Positions 25,801 through 37,760 of a DNA stretch of 64,000 bases are shown one piece after another. The notes beneath the pieces were generated by a model. The model searched no databases and had not been told where the DNA came from. It was given only the letters and a program-made list of their open reading frames with translations. Numbering within the stretch: the first letter of the stretch is position 1; each line of letters begins with the position of its first letter. A program made the position numbers and the translations under genes. Source of the DNA: Monosporascus cannonballus (taxonomy: Eukaryota > Ascomycota > Sordariomycetes > Xylariales); contig QJNS01000003.1 in assembly GCA_004154925.1 (NCBI GenBank), positions 682,001 to 746,000 on the forward strand, in the 5' to 3' direction.

Positions 25801-28074
25801 AAATAAATTTTACTTTATGAATTTTTCCCTTAATTAAAAATACGTACTGGCGTGTCCCTAATAACTTTCAAATTATATCGTAATTTTTAAATATAACGAT
25901 ATCGAAATTAACCGTTTAATATTATTTTTTAACAAAAATTTCGAAATAATTAATTTTACGTATAAGTTTCTTATTATCGTAAATAAAGGTTTGCTCTTTG
26001 GTATTTGTCGTTATATAAGTTTTTAACTTATATTTCTATAATAATTTAAACTTATTAATTATCTTTAATATAATATAGTTTTCGTCTAAAGTTTCCTAAT
26101 TTATTATTACAATATATTAATATGCTCCGATTTATATATTTAAAATAATAAAATTATTAATATCTTTTATCGTTATATTTAAAACCTTTTTTTGAAATTG
26201 CTTATAAATTTTTTAAATTCTGTTATGTTGTGGCTTTTTTATAAATAGTATTTTTCTTTTAATGTTTATTCGAATTTATGGAATCTTGCTTATACTTTTT
26301 CGTTTAACGCGTTAAGTTATTATATTTATTGTTATTGTCGGCGTATCATTCCTTTAAATCGTATTAATTATTTTTAATTTTTTATAATTCTTTTTTTATT
26401 AAATAAATTATTTTCTTATGTTTACGATTATCTCCCACTATGCGTTATTTTAATTACTATTCTAAAGACTTTTTTATAAATTAAAGTATTTTGTTTTATA
26501 ATTCTTTTTCGTAAAGGTTTACAATAAATATTAATTAAAAATAAAAATCCGTAATAACTTTTTAGCAGTATTCCTTTATCAAGCGTTAAATTAACTCTTT
26601 TTCCGTTCTGTAATTAAATTATTTATAATAATTAAAACCGTTTTTAAGGGCATTACTTCCTTTCAAGTTCATTCTTTATTTTAGCTAATTACTAAATATT
26701 TTTCGGGGTTATGGTTTAAAATTATTAATATTATTACTTATTATTTTTATTATATCCGGTACAGTTTAAAAAATCGAACCTCTCGTAATATATACCGGTA
26801 ATTCCTACGTAAATATATTATTTCTACTTTTCGTAATCTGGATATTCTCGCCGTCGACAGTATACAACGTATATTTTGCCGTTTCGATTAAATATTCGGG
26901 AACGAAATCTTTTTATTTAATTTCGGTATTTGCGTAATTATCCTTATAATGTTTTTTGTTATGTTTATGATATTTATTAAGTTAGCTTTTTGGTTTTTTT
27001 TATTATGTATCGAATTTTTGATCGTAATGGTCCTTATTAAACCTTTTGTTATAAGTTTGATATGTATTAAATTAAATTATATTAATAATTTTGCTATTAT
27101 TTTCTTAATTAATTTTGAATTATGTTTCCGGAATAGGTATTTAATTATTTTATTGTAATTGTTTAATTTTTTTATATTTATAAACTTTATGGTTTATTTT
27201 GCCATAATTAAAACTTTTAATCTGGCTTTAATTTTATTTATAGGTAACGCCGAATTTTATAAGTCCTATTGCCGTTCCGTAAAAAATAAAAAACTTATTT
27301 CGTTTTTTTCATTAATTAAATTTATTATACCCCGATTGTAAAGCATATTATTTTTTTTCTTATCGTTTTTTAAATTTTCGGTTATAAATCTTTATTACTT
27401 TTATAATATATTAATTTAAAGTAATTAATTATTTAATCCGCAGAATTTTATTTTTCATGTTATCCTGCAATGTTTTATGAAATATGTTGATAAGGGCGTC
27501 GGTTTTACTATTTTTTTATCCGGCTTTCACCGCAAAAGCTTTGAAAGTTACGGCGTATTTAAACGCAGATTTTGTTTTTCGAAATTGCGAAAATTATTAA
27601 GCCGTAAATCGTTTTTATCCGGATTACCGAAACTATTACGTATTTTGTTTTCGAAATTAATATAAAATAAAAAGATTTTATTAATAAAGCTTTTCCGATT
27701 TAACTTTTTTATTTTTAGGAAATTCTCTATAATTAATTCAAATTAATTAACGGTATTTCCCGTTAAGTATATTATTATTATTAAAACTATATCCGCTAGG
27801 TCGTTAAGATTTAAAAAACGAAGGTAAATTCCTACCTAAGTTAGGAAAATTTAAGTTTTATTTTTTTTATCGTAAAGCTTTAATTTTTTTTAATTTTATA
27901 CAGGCGAAAACTGTTTGGGCAAATAACGTAAGCTTAAGTTATCGGATTTTTTTCCAATTTCCGAATTCGAACTTAAAGCTGTTAAATAAGGGTTTTTTAA
28001 ATACTGGTCGATATTTTTACAGTATTAATTATTATTTAAATTTTAACGGTATTACTACATAAAAATTTATAACA
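22842..28074 (-). pseudogene. E3 gag-pol remnant
   Basis: Minus-strand landmarks are the chromodomain (about 22830-22960), the integrase core near 23670-23780 (homologous to 32279-32467 of E4), the RT active-site region near 24980-25015 (Y-F-D-S, from Y-x-D-D) and the Gag zinc knuckle near 27165-27215 (F-N-Y-G-K ... H-K-V-Y-K-Y). It is heavily RIP-mutated with no frame longer than about 70 codons. A recombination breakpoint between two parental elements probably lies inside. Confidence 0.75.
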
Positions 28075-28492
28075 TATAACGGTTAAACGGTTTAACTAAT
28101 TATTAAACCTTAGTCGTACGGGTTTATGTTGGCAGAAGTATCGTGGGAATCTGAGCAATAGATATAGTAATCGTATTACGTTTTGTAATTCCAAGGGTAC
28201 CTTGGGTAACGATATTGTAATTGCAAGTTGAAGCTTTCTAAACTATGGAAATTATGAGCGTATATATTCTCGTTCCGGCTCAAGTGTTTTGGACTGGCTT
28301 AAGGGTGTTTAGTTAGTTGAGTCCCTTTGAGCCCCCTTGAGCCCTTCGCGGTTCGACTGGCTTAATCGTCTTGAGCCAATAGTAGCGTTTGAGCCCATTG
28401 AGCCGGTTACGTGACCTCTTGGCGTAGGTCGGGGCTGGCTTTCCCTCAGGGCCTGACCGTCCGTGAAGGGCCAAGACCGTTAGGTCAGAACA
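28075..28492 (-). repeat. 5' LTR of E3
   Basis: 418 bp from TATAACGG to GGTCAGAACA. The U3 is like that of E4 (repeated TTGAGCC and GGCTTAA motifs), not like the left LTR of the same element. Preservation is high across the outer right two thirds. Confidence 0.8.
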
Positions 28493-28518
28493 ATATAAAA
28501 CATTAATTATTTCCTGTA

Positions 28519-30388
28519 TTATCCAGTATCCCTTCTTCGTTTTCTTCGCTTTCGATTATTTGTTTTAATTCTTTTAAATCCATAATTTTTCAACTTTTCA
28601 ATAAAACAATTTTTAACCATTTCTAGTAATAACCGATTTCGTGATTTAGTTATAATATTACCGGTTATAGAAAAAACTCTTTCAACTGAAGAAGAAGTAG
28701 CAGGTATAGCTAAATATCTTCGAGCTAAAAGGCTTAAAATCGAGTATTTATAAGTATTAGATTTCCCAAAATCTAAGGAGTGAATCTGTAATTTATTAGT
28801 ATTTAGAATAAATAAAACATTTTTAGTAAAAGTTATATACCTTTTGAGATATTTGATCTTCATTTAAATATAACGCTAATTCGTCGTTAATTTGCGGCGT
28901 ATTTGATATAAAAAATTCGCTCTCGATTTCCGAATTATTATTATGATTATTATTTTCGTCATTCTAAACGCCGTAAATATCGTCAGTAACGTTTAAAGAA
29001 TTTTTTAATTCATAATTTATTCATAAATATTATTTTAAAATTTTAATTTTAAAATTTATTGAAAAATATTAAATAACTTACCGAATAAATTCTTATTTTA
29101 TTAAGCCTAAAACGTCGTTGGATATATTCGGATTAAAACGTAATAAACCGTTATTTTTAAAATGAGTTAATTTAAATCGCGGATCTAAAATACAACTTAA
29201 AATATAAGGTTTATATTTCGAAATCGAATTCGAAGATAAATTCGGAGGAAAATAATCTTCGAAACGCTTTATTTCTGCTTTAATAGCGTTTATTAAATCC
29301 GTATGATAAGGTTTCTATAAAAAGTATTTAAAAAATACTTCAGAAAATATAAAAATTAATACTTAATTAACAAAAACTATATTCTCGTTAATGTTTTCTT
29401 GCAAATTTAAGATTCGATTATTAAGCTTATTATATATTGTAAAAATATATAATAACGCCTTACTTAACGTTATATATATTTGGCCTTGTAATTTAATGAT
29501 CAGTTTATCGAATAATTCGAAAACCGCTATTAAATATGTTAAACAATCCCATTCGAATTGGTCTAAAAATATCGAATTAAATTCGTTATTTGTCGTATTT
29601 TTCTTAACGTATAATAAAGCTTTTTTTAACTTTAAAGCAGTATCGATCATAAAATAAATTGAATTCCATCGCGTTAAAATATTTGTTATATTAATTAATT
29701 TATAATATAAATTTAAATTGAAAAGATTAAAATTAATCAAGTTGAATTTCTCGTTTATTAAAATCAGTAGGAATAATTCCATCCCGTTTAAATTTATCGA
29801 TTCTTTCGTTAAATAATTTTCGATGTTCTTGTTTATATTTAATCGACGTAATAATTCTTCGTGAAATAGATGTAATATTTATAATATATTAATAAATAAT
29901 CCGTTAAAATCTTTTACGTTCTTAAATTAATAGTATGCGTAACGTATCGAATATCGAAAAGCGATGATAAATTATTTCATTTATAATACTTTATAAATAC
30001 CATATTATTGGACGCGTTATTTCGAGTAAAACTAAATATATTTTTAATTGAAATCGACGGATAAGGTTGTATAATATTTAATATTCATTCGTGTACATAT
30101 AAAGCCGTAAATAATTTTTCGACTTTTTCGAAACCTAATTTAACTTTTGTTTTTATAATAATTAAAAGATTATAAAATTAGTATTTACTGATTAATTTAT
30201 AATTTAATTTAAAATCGATGCCGATAAAATAACGATAACGGTTAAATATGCCGTTTAATTTATCGAAATCCATATGTGATGATATGCGCAGCTAGTCCTT
30301 ATAAGGTGGATTAGAGTGTCCAAACTCCAATTGGGGTTTGGAATTGCTGACCTTTTGATATTGTGGCTAGCGTCGCACCCTCGTTATC
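28519..30388 (-). pseudogene. hAT transposase, C-terminal half
   Basis: The frame at 28519-28863 encodes the hAT C-terminal dimerisation region, with the family's hallmark run A-R-R-Y-L-A-I-P-A-T-S-S-S-V-E-R-V-F-S and then N-R-L-L-L-E-M-V-K-N. The frame at 29363-29782 holds the typical T-R-W-N-S stretch of the catalytic core. Between 29880 and 30275 lie decayed pieces matching the N-N-A-S-N-N and H-x-I-N-L segments of the core. A GC-normal stretch at 30276-30388 interrupts these pieces just before the E4 insertion. On the minus strand it has a GTGAG at one end, a CTAAT and a CTAG, so it could be an intron. The dimerisation part is the best preserved coding segment in the AT-rich block, but the whole gene is dead. 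Confidence 0.85.
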
Positions 30389-30815
30389 TGTGACGGCTAG
30401 GCGGTTTGACCAACTATTAAACCTTAGTCGTACGGGTTTATGTTGGCAGAAGTATCGTGGGAATCTGAGTAATAAATAACTTAGTTACGTTTTTTAATAC
30501 CAAAGGCGTAAAAGTATATTACAAACGATTGGTATTGATAAGTGTTGTAAGCTGAAGCTATTTAAACTATGGAAATAATACGCATATATATCTTTATTCT
30601 GGTTCAAAGTGCTTATCATGGCTTAACGACACTTTTTTAGTTAAGTCCCTTTAAGCCCCTTTGAGCTTTTTCTGGTGCTTATCCGGCTTAAGCCCTTTTG
30701 ACCAATTAGGGCCTTTAAGCCTTTTAAGCCAGTTACGTAACTTTTTGGCTAGTTTGGGGTCTGGTTTTTTAGGATTTTAACTGTTTCCAAAAGCCAAGAC
30801 CGTTACGTTATAACA
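30389..30815 (-). repeat. 3' LTR of E4
   Basis: 427 bp. The outer left edge is nearly free of RIP (TGTGACGGCTAGGCGGTTTG); the inner right edge is mutated (for example GATCCCGACC in the other copy reads GATTTTAACT here). Confidence 0.92.
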
Positions 30816-30906
30816 TAATTTCCCCTTTTTCAAAATCTTTATCCCTATAGATTAAATTATTTGTTTATTGATTTTTTGGTAAGTAACCTTTTTTTTTATA
30901 TTTATT

Positions 30907-31501
30907 ATATCGGGTCGTATTGAAAAGTCCAGGTTTCGCAAGCGTATTAACGCTTTCGTTTTTTCAAAACGGATTAATTACCTTGGTTTTATTTTATTTT
31001 CCAATATTTTTTGTTCCCGCTGCAAGTCCAAGAAAAAAATTTACAAGGTTTATCGTAATTTAGAAAAATGTACTTTTTTTACTGCTCACAGAGGTCTCTG
31101 TAATCTTTTTGGTTTTTCCGAATTTAAATATCGTAAATTGGTTATTGAAAAGGATCGTTTGGAATTAAAGGAACGTATTGTCGAAAAGGAATTTTTAAAG
31201 GTTTAACAATATCTTAACGAGTTATTTAGTCGTTTAAGTCGTTTGCGAAAATAAAAGAAATTTTTTCGTTAGTAAGAAATTGAAATGTTTTGCCGCGGTA
31301 TTTAAGGTACGGGAGCGATGGAAAAGTTTAAGCGTTTCGAAAAAAAAAAAATAAAAATAATTGAAAGCCGCCGTTATAGCCGTTACGTTAACGCAGGCCG
31401 TAACTAACTGGCCCGATATCCCGGCTATTAACTGGTCGACTTTTAATTAGGATGCGCCCGTTATTATTGGTAAAAGTTCTTTAATAAACGTTAATCGCTA
31501 A
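30907..31501 (+). pseudogene. E4 antisense ORF remnant: Zn2Cys6-like array plus coiled coil
   Basis: It runs opposite to gag-pol from ATA (presumed ATG) at 30907, M-S-G-R-I, to about 31501. The array starts at 31012: C-S-R-C, six residues, Y (presumed Cys), eight residues, C-T-F-F, then R-G-L-C. This matches the C-x2-C-x6-C-x8-C-x2-C-x6-C layout except that the fifth position is Phe, which RIP cannot make from Cys. A long charged region follows (Y-R-K-L-V-I-E-K-D-R-L-E-L-K-E-R, then S-R-L-R-K-x-K-K-F-F), typical of a coiled coil. The C-terminal motif is I-N-W-S-T-F-N. There is one frameshift in the A-run near 31340 and several stops. The 3' end overlaps the antisense of the chromodomain tail. 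Confidence 0.65.
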
Positions 31502-34500
31502 TAAGCTTTTTGGTAGGTTCTTAAATATTTTCGGAATCCGGGTACTTTTTCTATTTAATTAGATATTAGGTAAATCCGTTTTATTTTCGTATGTTAAATA
31601 TTTTTTCCATTTCGTATACTTATTCGTCTTTTACTTTTACGTTATTTTACGCCGTATGTATTTTAATTATATTTGCTGTTAATTCGAATAAAAAAAATAA
31701 AAAATTGGATAAAATTTGATTTTTAGTGACCATTTAATTAATAATTATTTTCTGAGATTTTCTTGGCGATTTTATATGGACCGATATATTTGAAATCGAG
31801 TTTTTTATTAAGTCGTTTTATTTAAATATTTTTTGTAATATGGAAAAAAAATTTTTCAAAAGTTAATCTTTTTAACCCTTTTTAATTATAATATTTATTT
31901 ATTTAATTCCGTACGAATTCTAATTTTATTTTCATTTTTTAATATAGCTGTCGTAATTATTTTAACGTAAGGATCATTTTAACATTAATTAAAGCGTCGT
32001 TACATATTTTTTTATAAATTTTAAAATAAAACCGAAATTTGCGTTCGTTAATATTATTTTAATACTTTTGTAATAATTGGTATTATAAATTAATTATGCG
32101 ATCGGTAATTTTTTAGCCTAGTTATTTTATTCGTAATTGATATAATATTATAAATACGTTTTTAAAATTTAATTTATTAGTTCCATTTATTTTTCTGTTT
32201 AAAATCTAAATACGTTAAATAATTTATAATTTAGGCCGATTTATATTATCAAATCTTGCCAAAGTTTAAATACGAAAATTAATTTTTATTTGATATAATT
32301 TTTATGGGGAATCTGTATATATTAAAAATATGCCTGAAGAAAATATATATTAATTGTTCGGCATATATATTTTCGTAATATAATAAGAAATAAGAAAATT
32401 TTATAAATCCGTTGACGATTACGAAAATATTATCGTAATGCATTTCCATAACTAATTCGTTTAACATAAAAAATTTAATAATAAAATTAAATATGATTAA
32501 ATACTATAATCTTTTTATAACTAATAATAGCTGTAATTCTCCGTATAGCTTATATCGGCGAATCTCTATTTTGGTGTAAATATTATATTGCCGTATAACC
32601 TGTTATATTATTAATTTTATTTTAAGAAAAGAATATATATATTAAAGTCGTTTTAAGGTTTTATAAATCCCTAAATATTTATGTAATTAATATTTATATA
32701 TTTTGCGTATTAAATGTTTTTAATATTTTTTTGGAAATTTATATCTTATCCGTTTTTTGGTAATATGGAAAATCGTTATTATATTGACGAATTTTCTAAT
32801 ATATGTCGAAAAGTGTTACCCGAATTGTTGCAATTTGTCGTAAACGTAAATATCCTTTTATAGTAATATCAAAAATTATATAACTAATTTTAACTAATTC
32901 TTTTTCAAAGTTTAATTACTTACTTAAAATATTTATTGTGCCATTTTCTGATTTTCTTTATGGATAATAACGAAATCGAAATTCGCCAATTTTTTCGCAT
33001 ATTTTAATTATTGTTTTATAAGTTCCCTGGTCGTAATAAATCGGGTAAAATTTTGATAATCCGTATAAACTTTAACCTGGTATAAGTTTCCCTTTAGGAA
33101 ATGCCTAGACTTTCAAAATATCATAATAATGGCCATAAATTCCTTATTTAGGATATTATAATTAAATTCGGTTGCTTTTAACTTATACGAAAAAAATATA
33201 ATAAGGTGCCATTTGCTTTAATTATTTCGTTATTTAATTATCATATTTAACGCGTAATCCGAAATATCGCTTTTTAATTTAACGGAGCAGTTTGGATCGT
33301 ACATAAGTAATATTATTTTGCTGGTAATTGTATCCTTAATATCCTGAAATGCCTTTTCCGTATATAGCGTTTATTTGAACATTTTTTTAGTAAAATTCGT
33401 TACAAATATAATTATTTTATTAAAGTTCGAAATAGACTTTTTATAATAATTGGCAAAATCCAAGAAATACCTATATCTTTTTAATTATCGTTAACGTTTG
33501 TTATTCCGTAATTATAACGATTTTCTTAAGGTTTATCTTAATATATTTTAAGATAATAATATGTCCTAGATATTTTACTTTTTATATATAGAATTAATTT
33601 CTTTCTGTATTAACCAATAGCCTTACGTTCTATAAAACTTAAAGAATTTGATGAACGTATTTTGCGTATACCTTTTTTATTTTTAAAAACATAAAAATAT
33701 CGTTAAGATAGCAAACAACGAAAATATCAAAATATTTTCGTAATACGTAATTTATTATTTGCTAAAAAGTTACTAATACGTTTATAAGTTCCATTAATAT
33801 AATCAAATATTTAAATAATTCGTATTTTGTTTTCAAAGTTATTTTTTATTTGTATTTTTCCTTAATTTTAATAAGGTTATATTTATTTTTAAAATCGAAT
33901 ATTATAAATTATTTAGTTCCGTAAAATCGGTTTTTTATTTCTGTAATTAAAGGTAATAATATTCGATTTTTAATAATAATATCGTTTAGTTACCGATAAT
34001 TAACTATAAATTATAATTTTGTAATATTTTGGTACGAAAAATATTAGGTAATTTACTGGTAACTTTAAAAGTTAAATTTATCTTTTTTATAGCCGATTTT
34101 CCAGGTATTTTCTGAAAATACGTAATTCGTTAAAGTTAAAGTTATAAATAAGGTAAAATTTTGTCGAAAATCCTTTTTTGAAAATTATTTCATAATATTA
34201 TTTATTATATTTTAATAATTCCGTATCGAATTCCCTTTTGAAAAACTGCTTATATTTGTAATATTGTAATAACATATTAATTAAATTTTTTAATTCCTTA
34301 AGTTATTATTCTCATTATTTTAAATCATTATTTAATTATTTTAATTTCATTTTAATAATAATAATAATACGTCGTATTTTTTTAATACCTACTTTTTTTT
34401 ATATTTTATTTTTTAAATAATAAGGTATTTATCGTATCCTTATATTTGCATTTATCGTTATTATCGATCAAATATTAAGATTTTATTTTCTTACGTTTAT

Positions 34501-36700
34501 TAATAAGAATTAAAACGAATTTTATTCGGCTAATTCCACCGTTAATTAAAATCCTGTATTAACATATCCATAATAATTTTAAAATTATATCATAATTTCT
34601 AAATAAAACGATATCGAAATTAATTATTTAATATCGTTTTTAATAAAAATATTAAAATAATTAATTTGGCGTATAAATTTTTTTTATCTTAAACGAATTT
34701 TTCGCTTTTGGCATTCGTTATTATATAAGGTTTTAATTTATATTTTTATAATAATTTAAGCCTATTAACTATATTTGGTATAATATAATTTCCGCCCAGA
34801 ATTCCGCAGTTTACCATTACGATATACCAGTACGTTCCGATTCGTACTTCTAAAGTTATAAGGTCGTTAACGTTATTTATCGTTACGTTTAAAGCCTTTT
34901 TTAAAAATTTCTCTTAATTTCTCTAGGTTTCGTTATTTTGTAATTTTTTTATAAGTAATCTTTTTTTTAATTTTTATTCGAATTTATTAAATTTTATTTA
35001 TATTTCTTTATTTAAAATATTAAGTTATTATATTTATCGCTATTGCCGGCGTATTGTTCCTTTAAATCGTATAAATTGCTTTTCAGTTTTTTATAATTCT
35101 TTTTTTTATCGAATAAATTATTTTTTATATTTGCAATTATATCTTATTATATGTTATTTTAATTATCGTTTGAAAAATCTTTTATAGATCAACGTATTTT
35201 TTCTTTAATAACTTTTTTTTCTAGGAATCCGCGGTAAATATTAATTAAAAATAAAAATCGGTAGTAATGTTTTAATAATATTTTTTTTACCATACGTTAA
35301 ATTAATTCTTTTTCCGTTTAATAATTATATTATCCGTAATAATAAAAAGCGTTTTTTATAAGCATTATTTTTTTAGGCTAATCTTTTATTTCGGCCAATT
35401 ATTAAATATTTTTAAGCTTATAATTCGAAAATGTTAATATTATTACTTATTTTCTTTATTATTTCTGGTACTGTTTGGAAAGTCGAATCCCTTATAATAT
35501 ATACGGATAATTCGTTTATAAATATGTTATTTTTATTTTTCGTAATCGGGATATTCTCGTCGTCGACAGTATATGGCGTACATTCTGCCGTATCGATCAA
35601 GGATTCCGGAACAAACTTTTTCTATCCAGTTCTGGTATTTACGTAATTATTCTTATAACGTTTTTTATTATATTCGTAATATCTATTAAATTAGCTTTTT
35701 GGTTTTTCGCATTTTTATCGAATTTTTTATCGTAATGGTCCTTATTAAACCTTTTGTCGTAAACCTGATACGTACTTAACTTAGATTATGTTAATAACTT
35801 TGCTATTATTTCCTTAAATATTCCTAGATTATATTTCCGATATAGAAATCCCGTTATTCTACCGTAGTTTCTTAGGTTTCTTATATTTATAGGCCTTATA
35901 TCCCATTTTGCCGTAATTAAAGCATTTAATCTGGTTCTAGTTTTATTTATGCGTAACGCCGAATTCCATAAGTTTTAATATTGTTTTATAAAAAGTAAAA
36001 AATACGTTTCGTTTCTTTTTTTAATTAAACTTATTATATCTTAAATATAAAACGTAATATCTTTTTTTATCGTTTTTTAAATTATCGATTATTAATTTTA
36101 ATTACTTTTGCAATACACTAATTGAAAGTAATTAATCGTTTAATCCGAATAATCTGATTTTTTATATCATTTTTTAGCCTTTTATAAAATATATCAATAA
36201 AAATATTAGCCTTATTATTTCTTTATCCTGTTTTAATTGCAAAACTTTTAAAGGTTACGGCATATTTAGATACGAATTTTTTTTATCGGAGTTATAAAAA
36301 TTGCTAAGCTATAAATTGTTTTTTATCCGGATTACTAAAATTATTACGTACTTTATTTTCGAAATTAATATAAAATAAAAAGATTTTATTAATAAAATCT
36401 GTTTTTATTTGGTTTTCTTATTTTTAAAAATATTTTTATAATAAGCTTAAATTAATCAGCCGCATTTTTTATTAGGTATGCTTTTATTATTAAAACTATA
36501 TCCGCTAAGTTATTAAGGTATAAAAAACGAAAATAAATTCGTACCTAAATTAAAAAGGTTTAAAAATTGCTTTTCCTATCGTAAGATTCCGGCTTTTTAG
36601 GCTTTATACGGGCAAGAAAAATTTAAATAAGTAACATAACCTTAAATTATTAAACTTGTTTTTCTAATTCCCGAATTAGAACTTAAAATTATTAAATAAG
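31450..36700 (-). pseudogene. E4 gag-pol remnant
   Basis: Minus-strand landmarks from N to C are: Gag zinc knuckle about 35880-35925 (C-F-N-Y-G-K-M-G-Y, Cys and His to Tyr); a linker/protease-side segment at 35418-35600 (D-T-A-E-C-T-P-Y-T-V-D-D); RT active site at about 33690-33720 (Y-L-N-D, from Y-L-D-D by G-to-A); integrase core at 32279-32467 (Y-D-N-I-F-V-I-V, then F-P-I-K-I-I-S-N); and chromodomain at about 31470-31640 (Y-E-M-E-K-I-F ... Y-P-D-S-E-N). The order is that of chromoviruses. It is dead through RIP. Confidence 0.85.
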
Positions 36701-36784
36701 GGTTTTCTGAACGTTAATTAATATTTTAATAATATTTAATATTATTCTAAATTTAACGATATTATTAAATAAAAATTTATAATA

Positions 36785-37211
36785 TATAACGGCTAAATAA
36801 TTTAACCAATTATTAAACCTTAATCGTACGGATTTATATTAACAAAAATATCGTAAAAAGTTAAATAATAAATAACTTAATTATATTTTTTAATATCAAA
36901 AACGCAAAAATATATTACAAATAATTAATATTAATAAATATTACAAATTGAAATTATTTAAATTATGGAAATAATAAGCGTATATATCCTTATTCTGGCT
37001 CAAAGTACTTATTATGGCTTAACGACATTTCTCTAGTTGAATCCCCTTAAGCCCTTTTGAGCCCCCTCTAGTGCTCATCCGGCTCAATCCCTTTTGACCA
37101 ATTAGGGCCCTTAAGCCCTTTGAGCCAGTCACGTGACTTCTTGGCTAGGTCGGGGTCTGGTTCTTCAGGATCCCGACCGTTTCCAGAAGCCAAGACCGTT
37201 AGGTCATAACA
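36785..37211 (-). repeat. 5' LTR of E4
   Basis: 427 bp. The inner left edge is mutated (TATAACGGCTAAATAATTTA) and the outer right edge intact (ends GTTAGGTCATAACA). The U3 has repeated TTGAGCC/GGCTCAA motifs in both orientations at about 37005-37125. Confidence 0.92.
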
Positions 37212-37216
37212 TTATC

Positions 37217-37760
37217 TCACACCATATATCGAAAGTTAAGGAAAAAACGCCGTTATTTTCGATTTGTATTTTCTATAAAAAGTTAAAATCCGATTTAACC
37301 TTTTCGAAACTTTTATTTAATAAAGCTTCAATTTTTTATTGATTAATAACTGGATTTAATTTTTATTAAATTAATATTATTATTATTAAGATAAAAATAT
37401 AACATACCGATTATAATAATTTAAGAGTTCGATAAAGGACTTTGATTAGAATATATTAAATGAGATATTATTTTCGTTAATAAAATTTAAAATTTTATTG
37501 TAAGCTTCGTTTTTATTAAAATGTTAAATCGTATTATTTCGAGCTAGTTTTCCATTATCGGTTTCTATATATATTATTAATTAAATATTTTTTGAATAAT
37601 ATTTTTAACGAAACAAACATAGTTTTTGTCTTATTTTTTCAGACTCTTTATTATTTGCAATAATAGGGTGTTTATCCTGATAATAGCGTTAAAAATTCGA
37701 AGCTTAAAAACTTTTAACTTTTTCGATTTTTTTATAGTTGCACATATTAAATCAATTAAT
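37217..37760 (-). pseudogene. hAT transposase, N-terminal half
   Basis: Minus-strand translation gives a K-H-P-I-I-A-N-N-K-E-S stretch, then L-A-R-N-N-T-I and S-F-I-E-L-L-N-Y-Y-N-R. This is the usual order of a hAT transposase between the BED-type finger and the catalytic core. The last codons before the E4 insertion read L-T-F-D-I-W, the conserved first-aspartate motif of the hAT catalytic domain. E4 therefore split the gene immediately after this motif. Confidence 0.75.

Larger units (their letters stand above)
21796..28492 (-). mobile_element. E3: minus-strand Ty3/Gypsy element with mismatched LTRs
   Basis: It has the same order as E4: 3' LTR 21796-22176, antisense ORF, chromodomain, integrase, RT, Gag, 5' LTR 28075-28492. 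The two LTRs share U5/R but differ completely in U3 and in length (381 versus 418 bp), and the flanking pentamers (CGTAC and ATATA) do not match. The left copy abuts a polypurine-tract-like sequence and the right copy the same inner border as E1, E2 and E4, so each is a genuine 3' or 5' LTR, but from different parent elements. The body is therefore best read as a recombinant. Confidence 0.8.
30389..37211 (-). mobile_element. E4: full-length Ty3/Gypsy chromodomain element, TSD TTATC
   Basis: 427-bp LTRs at 30389-30815 and 36785-37211, both TG...CA before RIP, flanked by perfect TTATC duplications (30384-30388 and 37212-37216). The internal region codes on the minus strand for gag-pol and on the plus strand for an antisense ORF next to the 3' LTR. 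A purine tract (AAAAAGGGGAAA on the element strand) abuts the 3' LTR. Length is 6823 bp. It interrupts the hAT transposase gene. Confidence 0.92.
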
